From assembly GCF_013377085.1 (NCBI RefSeq), contig NZ_JACAAX010000006.1:62001-126000 (forward strand): DNA of 64,000 bases, written 5' to 3'. Numbering within the stretch: the stretch's first letter is position 1; the number at the start of each line of letters is the position of its first letter. The position numbers and the translations under genes were made by a program. Positions 33,402 through 41,585 of the stretch are shown in pieces. The DNA comes from Rhodoplanes sp. Lineage in GTDB: Bacteria; Pseudomonadota; Alphaproteobacteria; Rhizobiales; Xanthobacteraceae. Below the pieces are notes generated by a model. That model saw nothing but the letters and a program-made list of their open reading frames with translations, searched no databases and was not told the DNA's origin.

Positions 33402-34814
33402 ATGGCAGGGGCGACGACGCGTCGGCACCGGTTCGCCGCAGCGGCTCTCGCCGCGGCGGGGTTCGCGGCGGCGCTGGGGAGCAGCGCCGGAACGACGCTG
33501 GCCGACACGCTTCCTGGCGCGCTCGCCCAGGCCTATCAGAACAATCCGCAGCTCAACTCGCAGCGCGCGATCGTGCGGTCGACCGACGAGAACGTGCCGA
33601 CGGCGCTGTCCGGCTATCGCCCCAGCGTCTCGGCGAGCGCCTCGGTCGGCTATCAGCATCAGCGCACCGAGCAGGCCTCGGCCGGACAGCGGGTCGTGAT
33701 CGAAGGTGACTTCATGCCGCAAGGCGTCGGCATCACCGGAACCCAGACGCTGTTCAACGGCTTCCAGACCGGCAACCGCGTACGCCAGGCCGAAGGCCAG
33801 GTCTCGGCGGCGCGCGAGACGCTGCGGCTGATCGAGCAGAACGTCCTGCTCAACGGCGCCACCGCCTACATGAACCTGCTGCGCGACACCGCGATTCTCG
33901 ACCTGCAGCGTCGCAACGTCGAGGTGCTGCAGGAACAGCTCCGCCAGACCCGCGACCGCTTCGCGGTCGGCGAGGTGACCCGCACCGACGTGGCGCAGAG
34001 CGAGTCGCGCCTCGCCGCCGGCCGCTCGCAGGTGTCGCAGGCCGAATCGAACTACACGTCGTCGAAGGCGACCTACCGCCAGGTGATCGGCGTGGAGCCC
34101 GGCAAGCTCGCGGCCGCGACGCCAGTCGACCGACTGTCGCCGGCGAACCTGCCGGGCGCCATCGGCACCGGCCGGGCCCAGAACCCGAACGTCACGGCGG
34201 CGATGTTCGGCATCGACGTCCAGGCCCTGCAGGTGAAGATCAACGAAGGTGCGCTCTACCCGACCCTGACGGCCACGGCCAACGCGCAGCAGAGCTGGCA
34301 GGTCAGCCCGGTCATCTCCAAGCAGGGCTCCGCCTCGGTGATCGGCCAGCTCTCGGTGCCGATCTATCAGGGTGGTGCCAACTACGCGCAGATCCGCTCG
34401 GCCAAGGAGACGCTCGGGCAGAAGCGGCTCGACCTCGAGACGGCGCGCGACCAGGCGCAGGCCAATGTGGTGCAGGCTTGGGGGCAGCTCGTCGCCGCCA
34501 AGGCGCAGATCGAGGCGACCCAGGCGCAGGTGTCGGCGGCCGAGATCGCGCTCAACGGCGTGCGCGAGGAAGCGCGGGTCGGCCAGCGCACGACGCTGGA
34601 CGTTCTCAACGCCCAGCAGGAGCTCGTCAATGCGCGGGTCGCCCTGGTGACGGCGCAGCGCGACCGCGTGGTGGCGTCCTACACGCTCCTATCCGCGGTC
34701 GGCCGGCTGTCGCCCGTGGTGCTCGGGCTGCCGACCTCGATCTACGATCCTGTGACGCACTATCATCAGGTTCGCGACAGTTGGAGCGGCGTGCGGACTC
34801 CGGATGGCCGCTGA
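33402..34814 (+). CDS. tolC: TolC family outer-membrane channel protein
   Basis: A TolC-type outer-membrane export channel of 470 residues. The signal peptide covers about the first 35 residues (RHRFAAAALAAAGFAAALGS, cleavage near LADTL). Two repeated halves follow, each with long helices: ALAQAYQNNPQLNSQRAIVR and SVSASASVGYQ in the first, YPTLTATANAQQSWQ and VARRTTLDVLNAQQEL-like sequence (VGQRTTLDVLNAQQELVNAR) in the second. VAQSESRLAAGRSQVSQAES is typical TolC helix. CGAGGTAGACC precedes the ATG. No pump genes are adjacent; the RND genes 17 kb downstream could use it (inference). Confidence 0.93.
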   Translation: MAGATTRRHRFAAAALAAAGFAAALGSSAGTTLADTLPGALAQAYQNNPQLNSQRAIVRSTDENVPTALSGYRPSVSASASVGYQHQRTEQASAGQRVVIEGDFMPQGVGITGTQTLFNGFQTGNRVRQAEGQVSAARETLRLIEQNVLLNGATAYMNLLRDTAILDLQRRNVEVLQEQLRQTRDRFAVGEVTRTDVAQSESRLAAGRSQVSQAESNYTSSKATYRQVIGVEPGKLAAATPVDRLSPANLPGAIGTGRAQNPNVTAAMFGIDVQALQVKINEGALYPTLTATANAQQSWQVSPVISKQGSASVIGQLSVPIYQGGANYAQIRSAKETLGQKRLDLETARDQAQANVVQAWGQLVAAKAQIEATQAQVSAAEIALNGVREEARVGQRTTLDVLNAQQELVNARVALVTAQRDRVVASYTLLSAVGRLSPVVLGLPTSIYDPVTHYHQVRDSWSGVRTPDGR

Positions 34815-34986
34815 CGGTGCAGCGGCGACCGCGCGGCTCGTGCGCGCCGCCGAAATTGGGTGTAATGTCATTGGATTGGTTGCACATGATCGTCCGCTCT
34901 TCATACTGCGAGGCAGCGCCGGGGCGATGATTCGCACCAGGTAGTCGTCGGCTCGACCGGAGCGACCGGCAACGGGAACGGATCGC

Positions 34987-35703
34987 ATGAACCAACCGGC
35001 AAAGGCGCCAGAGCCGTCGATGGAGGAGATCCTCGCGTCGATCCGACGGATCATCGCCGACGACGACACCGCCAAGGCGCCTGCGGCCAAGCCAGCACCC
35101 GCGCCTGTGGCCGCCGTCCCGAAGCCCGCACCGCCGCCGCCGCCGGCAGCCGCCAAGCCGCCCGACGCCAGCAACAGCCAAGACGACATCGACGCGCTGT
35201 TCGCGAGCTTCGACTCGCCCGCGGAGCCGGAACCCGAGCCGCCTCCGCCGCCGCCCCCTCCGCCCGTGGCCGCCGCGCCTGCGCCCCGTCCCGCACCGCC
35301 GCCTCCCGCAGAGGATGTCCTCGAGCTCACCGAGGCCATGCGGACACCGGCGCCGGCCTTCCAAAAGATCGACGCCCACTCGGACGTCGTGTTCAGCGAG
35401 CCTTCCGGCTGGGACGACGAGCCGGCCCCTGCCAAGCCGGCGGCGCGGCCGATCCCGGCCTCCTATGCCGAGGTCCCGCCCGACCGCCCGCTGATGTCGT
35501 CGACCACCTCGGCGGCGGTCGATTCGGCCTTCAACGCGCTCGCCGAGACCGTGCTGGTGCAGAATGCCCGCACGCTCGAGGATCTGGTCCGCGAGATGCT
35601 GCGGCCGATGCTGAAGGCGTGGCTCGACGACAATCTGCCCCAGATGGTCGAGCGGATGGTGCGGGCCGAGATCGACCGCGTCGCGCGCGGCCGCAGCAAC
35701 TGA
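34987..35703 (+). CDS. popZ: PopZ-like cell-pole organizing protein (DUF2497)
   Basis: A protein of 238 residues with the three-part PopZ plan. An N-terminal helix contains the signature PSMEEILASIRRIIADDD (residues about 11-28). A long disordered linker follows, rich in Pro, Ala, Asp and Glu, with PPPPP runs at about residues 40-110. The conserved C-terminal helices come last: NALAETVLVQNARTLEDLVR, EMLRPMLKAWLDDNLPQMVE and RMVRAEIDRVARG. In Caulobacter PopZ self-assembles at the pole and holds ParB and signalling proteins. The gene stands alone between tolC and a convergent transporter gene. Confidence 0.9.
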   Translation: MNQPAKAPEPSMEEILASIRRIIADDDTAKAPAAKPAPAPVAAVPKPAPPPPPAAAKPPDASNSQDDIDALFASFDSPAEPEPEPPPPPPPPPVAAAPAPRPAPPPPAEDVLELTEAMRTPAPAFQKIDAHSDVVFSEPSGWDDEPAPAKPAARPIPASYAEVPPDRPLMSSTTSAAVDSAFNALAETVLVQNARTLEDLVREMLRPMLKAWLDDNLPQMVERMVRAEIDRVARGRSN

Positions 35704-35727
35704 TCGGCGCTCTGAAACGCCGGCGGA

Positions 35728-36957
35728 TCATGCCGCCGCGGCGGCGCGCGCCCGCAGCTTGGCCGCGAACCACAGGCCGAGCGGCGGCAGCAGGACGGCC
35801 GCAGTGAGAAACACCGGCGGCGCCCCGAAGCGGTCGATCACCCACGCGAACAAGGCGACGCCGACCGGCTGGCCCATGTAGAGCGCCGCCGAGAACAGCG
35901 CGACCGCGGTGCCGCGCGCCTCCGGCGAGACCTGGGTGGCGTTGGTCTGCAGCGTGTTGTGCAGCATGTAGAAGCCGAGCCCGACCAGCGTGACGCCGAG
36001 TGGCGTGATCCACCACACCGGCGCCAGCGCCAGCGTCGCATAGGCGAGGCCGAGCACCAGCCCGCCGCCCATCGCCAGCCCGGTCTGGCCGAGCCGGCCG
36101 ACCAAAAGCTTCACGGACCCCGCATAGATCAGCCCGCCGAGCCCGAAGGTGCCGATCACCACGCCGACCATGGTGAAGCTCAGGCCGAAGCGGACATGCA
36201 GGTCGGCCCCGATATAGGCGAGCGAGCCGAACATCAGCAGGCCCTCGACGAACACGATGCCCATCAGGGTCCGGGCCCAGGCGTTGGTCAGCACGGCGCG
36301 ATAGCCGCCGATCAGCCCGAGCGCGTCGGCATGCGCCGGACGGGCGCGGGTCAGCGGATTACGGCGCAATTCGACGAGCAAGGCGGCGGCGACGACCAGG
36401 AACACGCTGCCGAGCACGACGAACACGGCCCGCCAGCCGAAGGCGTCACCGATGATGCCGCCGGCGGCTTGGCCGAAGAGCTGGCCGGAGATTTGGCCGG
36501 AGAGATAGCGGCCGAGCACCTGCTGGCGGCGCTCGTAGGGCACCGTGTCGCCGATATAGGCCATGCCGAGCGGGATGATGCTGGCCGCCATCAGGCCGCA
36601 GGCGATGCGGATCAGCGTCAGGCCGGTGAGCGAGGCGGCGAGCGCGCAGCACAGCACCAGGACGGCGGCGAGCGCGGCCGCGACCGTGATGGTCCGGTAC
36701 TTGCCGAAACGGTCGCCGAGCGGCCCGATGAAGAGCTGCATGGTGCCGTGCACGACCAGATAGGACGACACGACGATGGAGGCGGCCCCGACCGTCACGC
36801 CGAAATCGGCGGCGATCTGCGGCAGCACCGAGTCGGCGGCGCGCACCTGCGCCTGGCTGGCGAAACCGGCGAGCGCCAGCACGGCGATCGGGCGCGCGAC
36901 TGACGGCGGCGCGGGAGGCGACGCAGCCGGCGGCGGAGCGGGGGAGGGAATCGGCAC
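35728..36957 (-). CDS. MFS transporter
   Basis: A 409-residue major facilitator with about twelve hydrophobic segments. The MFS signature between TM2 and TM3 appears as GPLGDRFGKYRTITVAAAL, and TM4 to TM5 contain RIACGLMAASIIPLGMAYIG. The loop VPYERRQQVLGRYLSGQISG suggests the drug/proton antiporter or sugar-efflux branch, but the substrate is unknown. The start is GTG at 36957, followed by a proline-rich 20-residue N-terminus. It is the last of four minus-strand genes (aldehyde dehydrogenase, epimerase, binding protein, transporter), with an 87-base gap and a hairpin before it. Confidence 0.88.
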   Translation of the reverse strand: MPIPSPAPPPAASPPAPPSVARPIAVLALAGFASQAQVRAADSVLPQIAADFGVTVGAASIVVSSYLVVHGTMQLFIGPLGDRFGKYRTITVAAALAAVLVLCCALAASLTGLTLIRIACGLMAASIIPLGMAYIGDTVPYERRQQVLGRYLSGQISGQLFGQAAGGIIGDAFGWRAVFVVLGSVFLVVAAALLVELRRNPLTRARPAHADALGLIGGYRAVLTNAWARTLMGIVFVEGLLMFGSLAYIGADLHVRFGLSFTMVGVVIGTFGLGGLIYAGSVKLLVGRLGQTGLAMGGGLVLGLAYATLALAPVWWITPLGVTLVGLGFYMLHNTLQTNATQVSPEARGTAVALFSAALYMGQPVGVALFAWVIDRFGAPPVFLTAAVLLPPLGLWFAAKLRARAAAAA

Positions 36958-36999
36958 GGGCGAGCTGCGTCCTGTCGGGTCGGCAGCTTATACCATCCG

Positions 37000-37020
37000 G
37001 GCCGCCCCTCCAGGGCGGCC
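37000..37020. terminator. Perfect hairpin between the binding-protein and MFS genes
   Basis: GGCCGCCC (37000-37007), a CTCCA loop and GGGCGGCC (37013-37020) form a perfect 8-bp stem in the 87-base gap. On the minus strand it follows the binding-protein gene and precedes the MFS gene. There is no T tract, so termination would be weak or Rho-assisted. TATAAG on the minus strand just beyond it may be a -10 element for the MFS gene. Confidence 0.4.
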
Positions 37021-37044
37021 GCGCTCCTCCAGGGCCGGGCGGGG

Positions 37045-38013
37045 CTAGCTGCTCGACCAGGGCCGGTTGCGCCACAGCGCGCGGAACCGCGCGTCGGCGG
37101 CGGCGAGGCTGTCGCGCCAAGCGGCGCCCGGACGATAGGCGACCTCGGTGAACTGCTGCTCGATCCGCTCGACGAACTCGCGGTCCTTGAACACCTTGGC
37201 GGTTGCCTCGCCGAGCCGCCTGGCGACCGCCGGGTCGAGGCCACGCGGCGCGACCAGGCCGCGCTCCGAGCCCATCTCGATCGCCAGCCCGGCCTCCCTG
37301 AAAGTCGGTACGTCGGGCGCGAAGCGCGAGCGCGTCGTGCCGCCCTGGACGATGATGCGGAGATTGCCGCCCTGCGGCACCGCCTCGCCGACATTCAGGC
37401 CGGCGACGTCGATATGCTTGCCGACCAGCGCGGTGGCGAGCGGCCCGGCGCCGCGGAAGCCGATGTGGTTGAGCTTCACGCCGGCCGCCTCCTCGAACAG
37501 CACGAGGGCGAGGTGGTCGTCGGTGCCGACCCCCGTCGAGCCGTAGGTGACCTGGTCGGGGCGGCTCCTTGCCGCCGTGACGAGATCGCCGACCGTTCGG
37601 ATCGGACTGTCGGGCGCCACGCTGAAGGCCGACGGGTCACTGACCAGATTGGCGATCAGGTGGAAGTCGTCGAGCTTGAACTGCGCCTTGCGCTCGATCG
37701 GAATCGTGATGAAGCCCGGCATGTTGGTGACGGCCAGCGTGTGGCCGTCGGGCTCGGCGCGCGCCACCTGGGACAGCGCGATCTCGCCGGAGGCGCCGGG
37801 CTTGTTGACGACCAGGACGGCGCCGCCGAGCGCGGCTTCGAGGTATTTCGCGAAGGTGCGGGCCGTGATGTCGGTGCCGCCGCCGGGCGCGAAGCCGACA
37901 TAGAGCTCGATCGGCCGGCTCGGATACGGTCCCTGTGCGCGCGTCACGGCCGGCATGGCGAGACAGGCGGCGCCGGCCGCCATCAGGCGGCGTCGCGTGA
38001 TCGTCGTGGTCAT
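37045..38013 (-). CDS. Tripartite tricarboxylate transporter substrate-binding protein (Bug family)
   Basis: A periplasmic binding protein of 322 residues. A Tat-like or Sec signal peptide starts it (TRRRLMAAGAACLAMPAVTR). Bug-family features follow: YPSRPIELYVGFAPGGGTDI, GEIALSQVARAEPDGHTLAV, TVGDLVTAARSRPDQVTYGS with the GVGTDDHLALVLF helix, and the late VPTFREAGLAIEMGS loop. Bug proteins bind organic acids for TctAB-type transporters, but no tctA or tctB is near. It lies between the epimerase and MFS genes on the same strand. Confidence 0.92.
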   Translation of the reverse strand: MTTTITRRRLMAAGAACLAMPAVTRAQGPYPSRPIELYVGFAPGGGTDITARTFAKYLEAALGGAVLVVNKPGASGEIALSQVARAEPDGHTLAVTNMPGFITIPIERKAQFKLDDFHLIANLVSDPSAFSVAPDSPIRTVGDLVTAARSRPDQVTYGSTGVGTDDHLALVLFEEAAGVKLNHIGFRGAGPLATALVGKHIDVAGLNVGEAVPQGGNLRIIVQGGTTRSRFAPDVPTFREAGLAIEMGSERGLVAPRGLDPAVARRLGEATAKVFKDREFVERIEQQFTEVAYRPGAAWRDSLAAADARFRALWRNRPWSSS

Positions 38014-38100
38014 GTGCGGTCCTCCCGGGCCAACGGTCGAGCGTCTCGGTTTCTTGTTGTGGCGCCGGGCTCGCGGCCCGGCACGTTGCGCGCCGCCGCT

Positions 38101-39138
38101 CTACTCCGCGGCTTGTACGGTCGCGGCGCCCTGGTCGCGCCAGGCGAGCAGCCGGCGCAGGCCCTCCCGCATGCTCACCTCCGGGCGCCAGCCGATCGCG
38201 CGCTCGGCCGCCGCGTGGTCGATCCGGAAGGCACCGCCGGAGGTGAGGCGCACCTTGCCGGCCTCGGGCTCGACATGCTCGGGGCGCAGCGTCGTGCCGG
38301 TCAGCTCGCAGACCAGCTCGACCAGCGCGAGCGTCGTGATCGGCTCCGGCCCCGAGACGTTGACGGCGACGTCGGTCGCCGCCGCCTCGAACGCCATCGC
38401 ATTGGCGCGGGCGAGATCGCCCACATAGACGAAGTGCTTGGTCTCGGCGCCGTCGCCGATCACCCGCGGCCGCAAGCCGGCCTTGATGCGGTCGTGGGTC
38501 TCGACGATGTAGAGCGCGTTGGCGGCCCGATAGTGCTGGCGCTCGCCGTAGACGGTCGAGTAGCGCAGCACGACATAGTCGAGGCCGTGCTTGCGGTGCG
38601 CCTGGCGGCAGAGCTGCTCGCCGATGATCTTCGAGGCGCCGTACAGCACGGCGGCGGGCGGTGCGCCGGCCGAATGGAACGGCGTGTCCTCGACCAGGTC
38701 GCCGGCGACGCCGGGGCCGTAGCCGTAGACGGCGTTCGACGAGGCGAACACCAGCTTTCGCACGCCGCGCACGAGACACGCCTCGATGACGTTCTGGGCG
38801 CCGCGGATGTTGACGTCGAGCCCGCTCCACGGGTCGCGGTCCATCGAGATGGTCATCATGGCGGCGAGGTGCAGCACGCCGTCGGCCGCCTCCAGGGCGG
38901 CGAGCAGGTCGGGCAGCCGCATCACGTCGCCTTGGAAGACCCGTACCCGCGGATCGTCGGCGAGATGGCGGATCGCCTCGCGCGAGCCGAAGGAGAAGTT
39001 GTCGAACAGCACGACCTCGCCGGCGCCGCGCGCCAGCAGGAGATCGGCCGTGGTCGAGCCGACCAGGCTGGCGCCACCGATGACGACGAAGCGGCGGCCG
39101 GCGATCGGCACGGCGGCGGAGACGCGGGCGCCGGTCAT
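38101..39138 (-). CDS. NAD-dependent epimerase/dehydratase (extended SDR)
   Basis: A nucleotide-sugar-type epimerase or dehydratase of 345 residues. The Rossmann motif is FVVIGGASLVGSTTADLLLA near the start, with Ser in place of the usual Phe-Ile of GxxGxxG. The catalytic region shows FASSNAVYGYG and YGASKIIGEQLCRQ (YxxxK), and HFVYVGDLARANAMA and NVSGPEPITTLALVELV follow as in UDP-sugar epimerases. The substrate is unknown. Its ATG overlaps the stop of the aldehyde dehydrogenase gene by four bases, so the two enzymes probably act in one pathway. Confidence 0.9.
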   Translation of the reverse strand: MTGARVSAAVPIAGRRFVVIGGASLVGSTTADLLLARGAGEVVLFDNFSFGSREAIRHLADDPRVRVFQGDVMRLPDLLAALEAADGVLHLAAMMTISMDRDPWSGLDVNIRGAQNVIEACLVRGVRKLVFASSNAVYGYGPGVAGDLVEDTPFHSAGAPPAAVLYGASKIIGEQLCRQAHRKHGLDYVVLRYSTVYGERQHYRAANALYIVETHDRIKAGLRPRVIGDGAETKHFVYVGDLARANAMAFEAAATDVAVNVSGPEPITTLALVELVCELTGTTLRPEHVEPEAGKVRLTSGGAFRIDHAAAERAIGWRPEVSMREGLRRLLAWRDQGAATVQAAE

Positions 39139-40583
39139 CGGGCGATTCCGAAAGGCTGGGTGTGGAGGCCGAAATACATGCTCTTCACCTGTCCGTAGAG
39201 GCGCAGGCCGTCGACGCCCTTCTCGCGTCCGAGCCCACTGTCCTTGAAGCCGCCGAAGGGCGAGCTGATGCTCGATTGCTTGTAGGTGTTGATCCAGACC
39301 GAGCCGGCCTCGAGGGCGCGGCCGATCCGCCAGGCCCGCTTGAAGCTCTCGGTCCAGATGCCGCAGGCGAGCCCGTAGGGCGTGCCGTTCGCCTTGGCGA
39401 TCAGCTCCGCCTCGTCGCGGAACGGCAGTGCCACCAGCACGGGCCCGAAGATCTCCTCCTGGCAGAGCCGGGCGGTCGCCGGCAGGCCCTCGATCACGGT
39501 CGGGGCGTAGTAGGCGCCGATGTCGTAGACCGGGCTGCGCGGCACCTCGCCGCCGGTGAGCACCCGGCCGCCCTCGGCGAGGCCCTCGCGGACGTGGCGC
39601 GCGACCTTGTCGCGATGCCGGAAGGAGGCGAGCGGCCCGATCTCGACGGAGGGATCGTCGGGCGCCGCGACGCGTGCGGCGGCGGCGCGCTCCGTCACGC
39701 CGTCGACCACCCGGCGGTAGACGCTCGCCTCGACGAACAGCCGCGAGCCGGCGACGCAGCTCTGGCCCGACGAGCCGAAGATGCCGGCAGCGACGGCGGC
39801 GATCGCCTGGTCGAGGTCGGCGTCGGCGAAGACGATATGGGGCGACTTGCCGCCGAGCTCGAGGGCGGCCGGGACGAGGCGGGCGCCGGCGACCCGGGCG
39901 ATCGCCCGGCCCGTGTCGGTGCCGCCCGTGAACGAGATCATCCGCACGCCGGGATGCGCCACCAAAGCGGCGCCGATCTCCTCGCCGGTGCCCTGCGCGA
40001 CCTGGAGCTGGTCCTCGGGCAGGCCCGCTTCCAGGCAGATGCGGACGAGCTCGGGGGCCAGCAGGGGGGTCTCCTCCGAGGGCTTGAGGATCACGGCGTT
40101 GCCGGCGGCGAGCGCCGGCGCCGCCTTCTGGGCCTCGTTCATGATCGGCGAGTTCCACGGCGTGATCGCCAGCACCACGCCGTAGGGCTCCAGCACCGTC
40201 ATCGAGACGTAGTCGCCGCGCGGCGGCGTCACCTCGGTCTCGTGGGTCTCGACCACGCCGGCGTAGTAGCGGAAGGCGCCGGCGGCGGCGTCGATCATGG
40301 CGCGGCACTCGGCGAGCGGCTTGCCGTTGTCGCGCATCTGCAGGAGCGCCAGCGCCTCCTTCTCGGCGAGCAGCCGGCGCGCCACCTCGTGCAGCACGGC
40401 CGCCTTGCGGTCCGGCCGCCGCGCCGCCCAGCCGGAGCACCGGAATGCGGCCTCGGCCCGCGCCACCAGGGCGTCGACCTCGCCGCGCCTCGTCACCGGC
40501 ACCGTGCCGGCGATCCGGCCGGTCGCCGGATCGATGCTGACGAGGTCGTCCGGGCGCGCCGCGATCTTGGGCTTCGCGTTCAT
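39135..40583 (-). CDS. Aldehyde dehydrogenase
   Basis: An NAD(P)+-dependent aldehyde dehydrogenase of 482 residues. The usual motifs are in order: ITPWNSPIMNEAQKAAPALA and GNAVILKPSEETPL (cofactor binding), SFTGGTDTGRAIA, the catalytic Glu in ALELGGKSPHIVF, the nucleophilic Cys in SSGQSCVAGSRLF, and EEIFGPVLVALPF. The C-terminal NTYKQSSISSPFGGFKDSGL is the oligomerisation part. The aldehyde is not evident. It is the first gene of the minus-strand cluster, with GGTGAG before the ATG, and divergent from the GntR regulator gene, which probably controls it. Confidence 0.93.
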   Translation of the reverse strand: MNAKPKIAARPDDLVSIDPATGRIAGTVPVTRRGEVDALVARAEAAFRCSGWAARRPDRKAAVLHEVARRLLAEKEALALLQMRDNGKPLAECRAMIDAAAGAFRYYAGVVETHETEVTPPRGDYVSMTVLEPYGVVLAITPWNSPIMNEAQKAAPALAAGNAVILKPSEETPLLAPELVRICLEAGLPEDQLQVAQGTGEEIGAALVAHPGVRMISFTGGTDTGRAIARVAGARLVPAALELGGKSPHIVFADADLDQAIAAVAAGIFGSSGQSCVAGSRLFVEASVYRRVVDGVTERAAAARVAAPDDPSVEIGPLASFRHRDKVARHVREGLAEGGRVLTGGEVPRSPVYDIGAYYAPTVIEGLPATARLCQEEIFGPVLVALPFRDEAELIAKANGTPYGLACGIWTESFKRAWRIGRALEAGSVWINTYKQSSISSPFGGFKDSGLGREKGVDGLRLYGQVKSMYFGLHTQPFGIAR

Positions 40584-40651
40584 CGTCTCACCGTTGCTGC
40601 AGGACCGATGAGCGCAGTCTATGGTGGTGGACGACGGGGAAAAGCACCTCG

Positions 40652-41428
40652 ATGCCGATGAAATTATCGATAATCGCCACGGATCCGCAGCCCAGCGCGC
40701 CAGGCGCGCCCGACGCTCCCGCTGCGAGCGGCGCCGATTCCGCCTATTTCGCCTTGCCGGGGGCCGACCGGCCAGTGTCGCCGCCGGTCGCGGCCGTCAT
40801 CGCCGCGCTCGAGGCCGACATCATCCTGGGCCGCATTCTTCCGCGCGGGCGTCTCATCGAAGACCATCTGATGGAGGACTACGGCTGCAAGCGCCACGTG
40901 GTCCGCGCCGCCCTCGACGAGCTCGAGCGGCTCGGCGTGGTGGTCAAGCCGCGCCATCGCGGCGCCGAGCTTCGCCGCTTCGATGCCGGGGAGATCGCCC
41001 GGCTGTACGACATGCGGGAGGTGCTGCACCGGGCGGCCGTCCGTCGCATGGGAACAGTGCCGGCCGACGGCCTCGCGGTGGTCGAGCGGTGGCGGCACTG
41101 CCATGCCGAGGCGGCGACGGGCGGTGACGTGGTCGCGGTCCACCGCACCAACATGATGTTTCATCAGGCGCTGTTCTCGCTCTGCGGCAATCCCTTCATC
41201 GCCAACGCCATCCGGTTGCACGATTGGCTCAGCTTCCCGATCCGGGCCTACGGGGTCGCCGATGCCGAGGCGCTTGGCCAGGCTTGCGACGAGCACACCG
41301 AGATGATGCGGCTGCTGCGCGACGGTCGGCTCGATCTCCTGGAGGAGCTCGCGGTCGCCCACATGCTGCGGGCGCGGCGCATCTACGAGGCGAAGTTCGT
41401 CACCGCGTCGGTTCGGCGGACCGGCTGA
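40652..41428 (+). CDS. GntR-family transcriptional regulator with FCD domain
   Basis: A FadR-subfamily repressor or activator of 258 residues. The winged helix lies at about residues 45-110 (ALEADIILGRILPRGRLIED, HLMEDYGCKRHVVRAALDEL, ERLGVVVKPRHRGAELRRF). The all-helical FCD ligand domain follows, with metal or acid-binding residues in YDMREVLHRAAVRRMG and NMMFHQALFSLCGNPFIANA, and DEHTEMMRLLRDG. FCD regulators often sense organic acids. The first 40 residues are disordered, and an in-frame GTG near 40775 would remove them, so the start is uncertain. It is divergent from the dehydrogenase-epimerase cluster. Confidence 0.88.
   Translation: MPMKLSIIATDPQPSAPGAPDAPAASGADSAYFALPGADRPVSPPVAAVIAALEADIILGRILPRGRLIEDHLMEDYGCKRHVVRAALDELERLGVVVKPRHRGAELRRFDAGEIARLYDMREVLHRAAVRRMGTVPADGLAVVERWRHCHAEAATGGDVVAVHRTNMMFHQALFSLCGNPFIANAIRLHDWLSFPIRAYGVADAEALGQACDEHTEMMRLLRDGRLDLLEELAVAHMLRARRIYEAKFVTASVRRTG
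40663..40674. promoter_or_regulatory. Perfect palindrome ATTATCGATAAT at the GntR gene start
   Basis: A 12-base perfect palindrome, AT-rich in a GC-rich setting, 11 bases into the predicted GntR reading frame and about 80 bases from the divergent dehydrogenase start. It has the symmetry of a dimeric regulator site and could be the autoregulatory operator. If the real start is downstream, it would lie in the promoter region. Confidence 0.4.
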
Positions 41429-41513
41429 GCCCGCGGCCCGGCCGCTACCCGTTCGGCGACGTTGACAGGGGCGGTGGCCACGGCTTTGGTGGCCCGCTCC
41501 ATCCTATCGAGGG

Positions 41514-41562
41514 GAGCATGATCTCTTCCGAACATCGGTCCCCATTTTTCGGGATCATGCTC
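41514..41562. repeat. Palindromic repeat in the valS leader
   Basis: GAGCATGATC (41514-41523) and GATCATGCTC (41553-41562) are perfect 10-base inverted arms. A second stem, CCGAA (41528-41532) with TTCGG (41548-41552), continues inward past a TCTT bulge, and the loop contains CATCGGTCCCCATTT. The whole lies 23 bases before valS. I recall closely similar GCATGATC...TTTTCGGGATCATGC elements as frequent repeats in Bradyrhizobium-like genomes; this was not searched. Confidence 0.75.
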
Positions 41563-41585
41563 CGACGCGTCGAGAACCCGAAAAA

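Noticed and set aside
37414-39198. A 594-codon plus-strand frame
   Set aside because: Antisense to the Bug and epimerase genes, which are clear on the minus strand.
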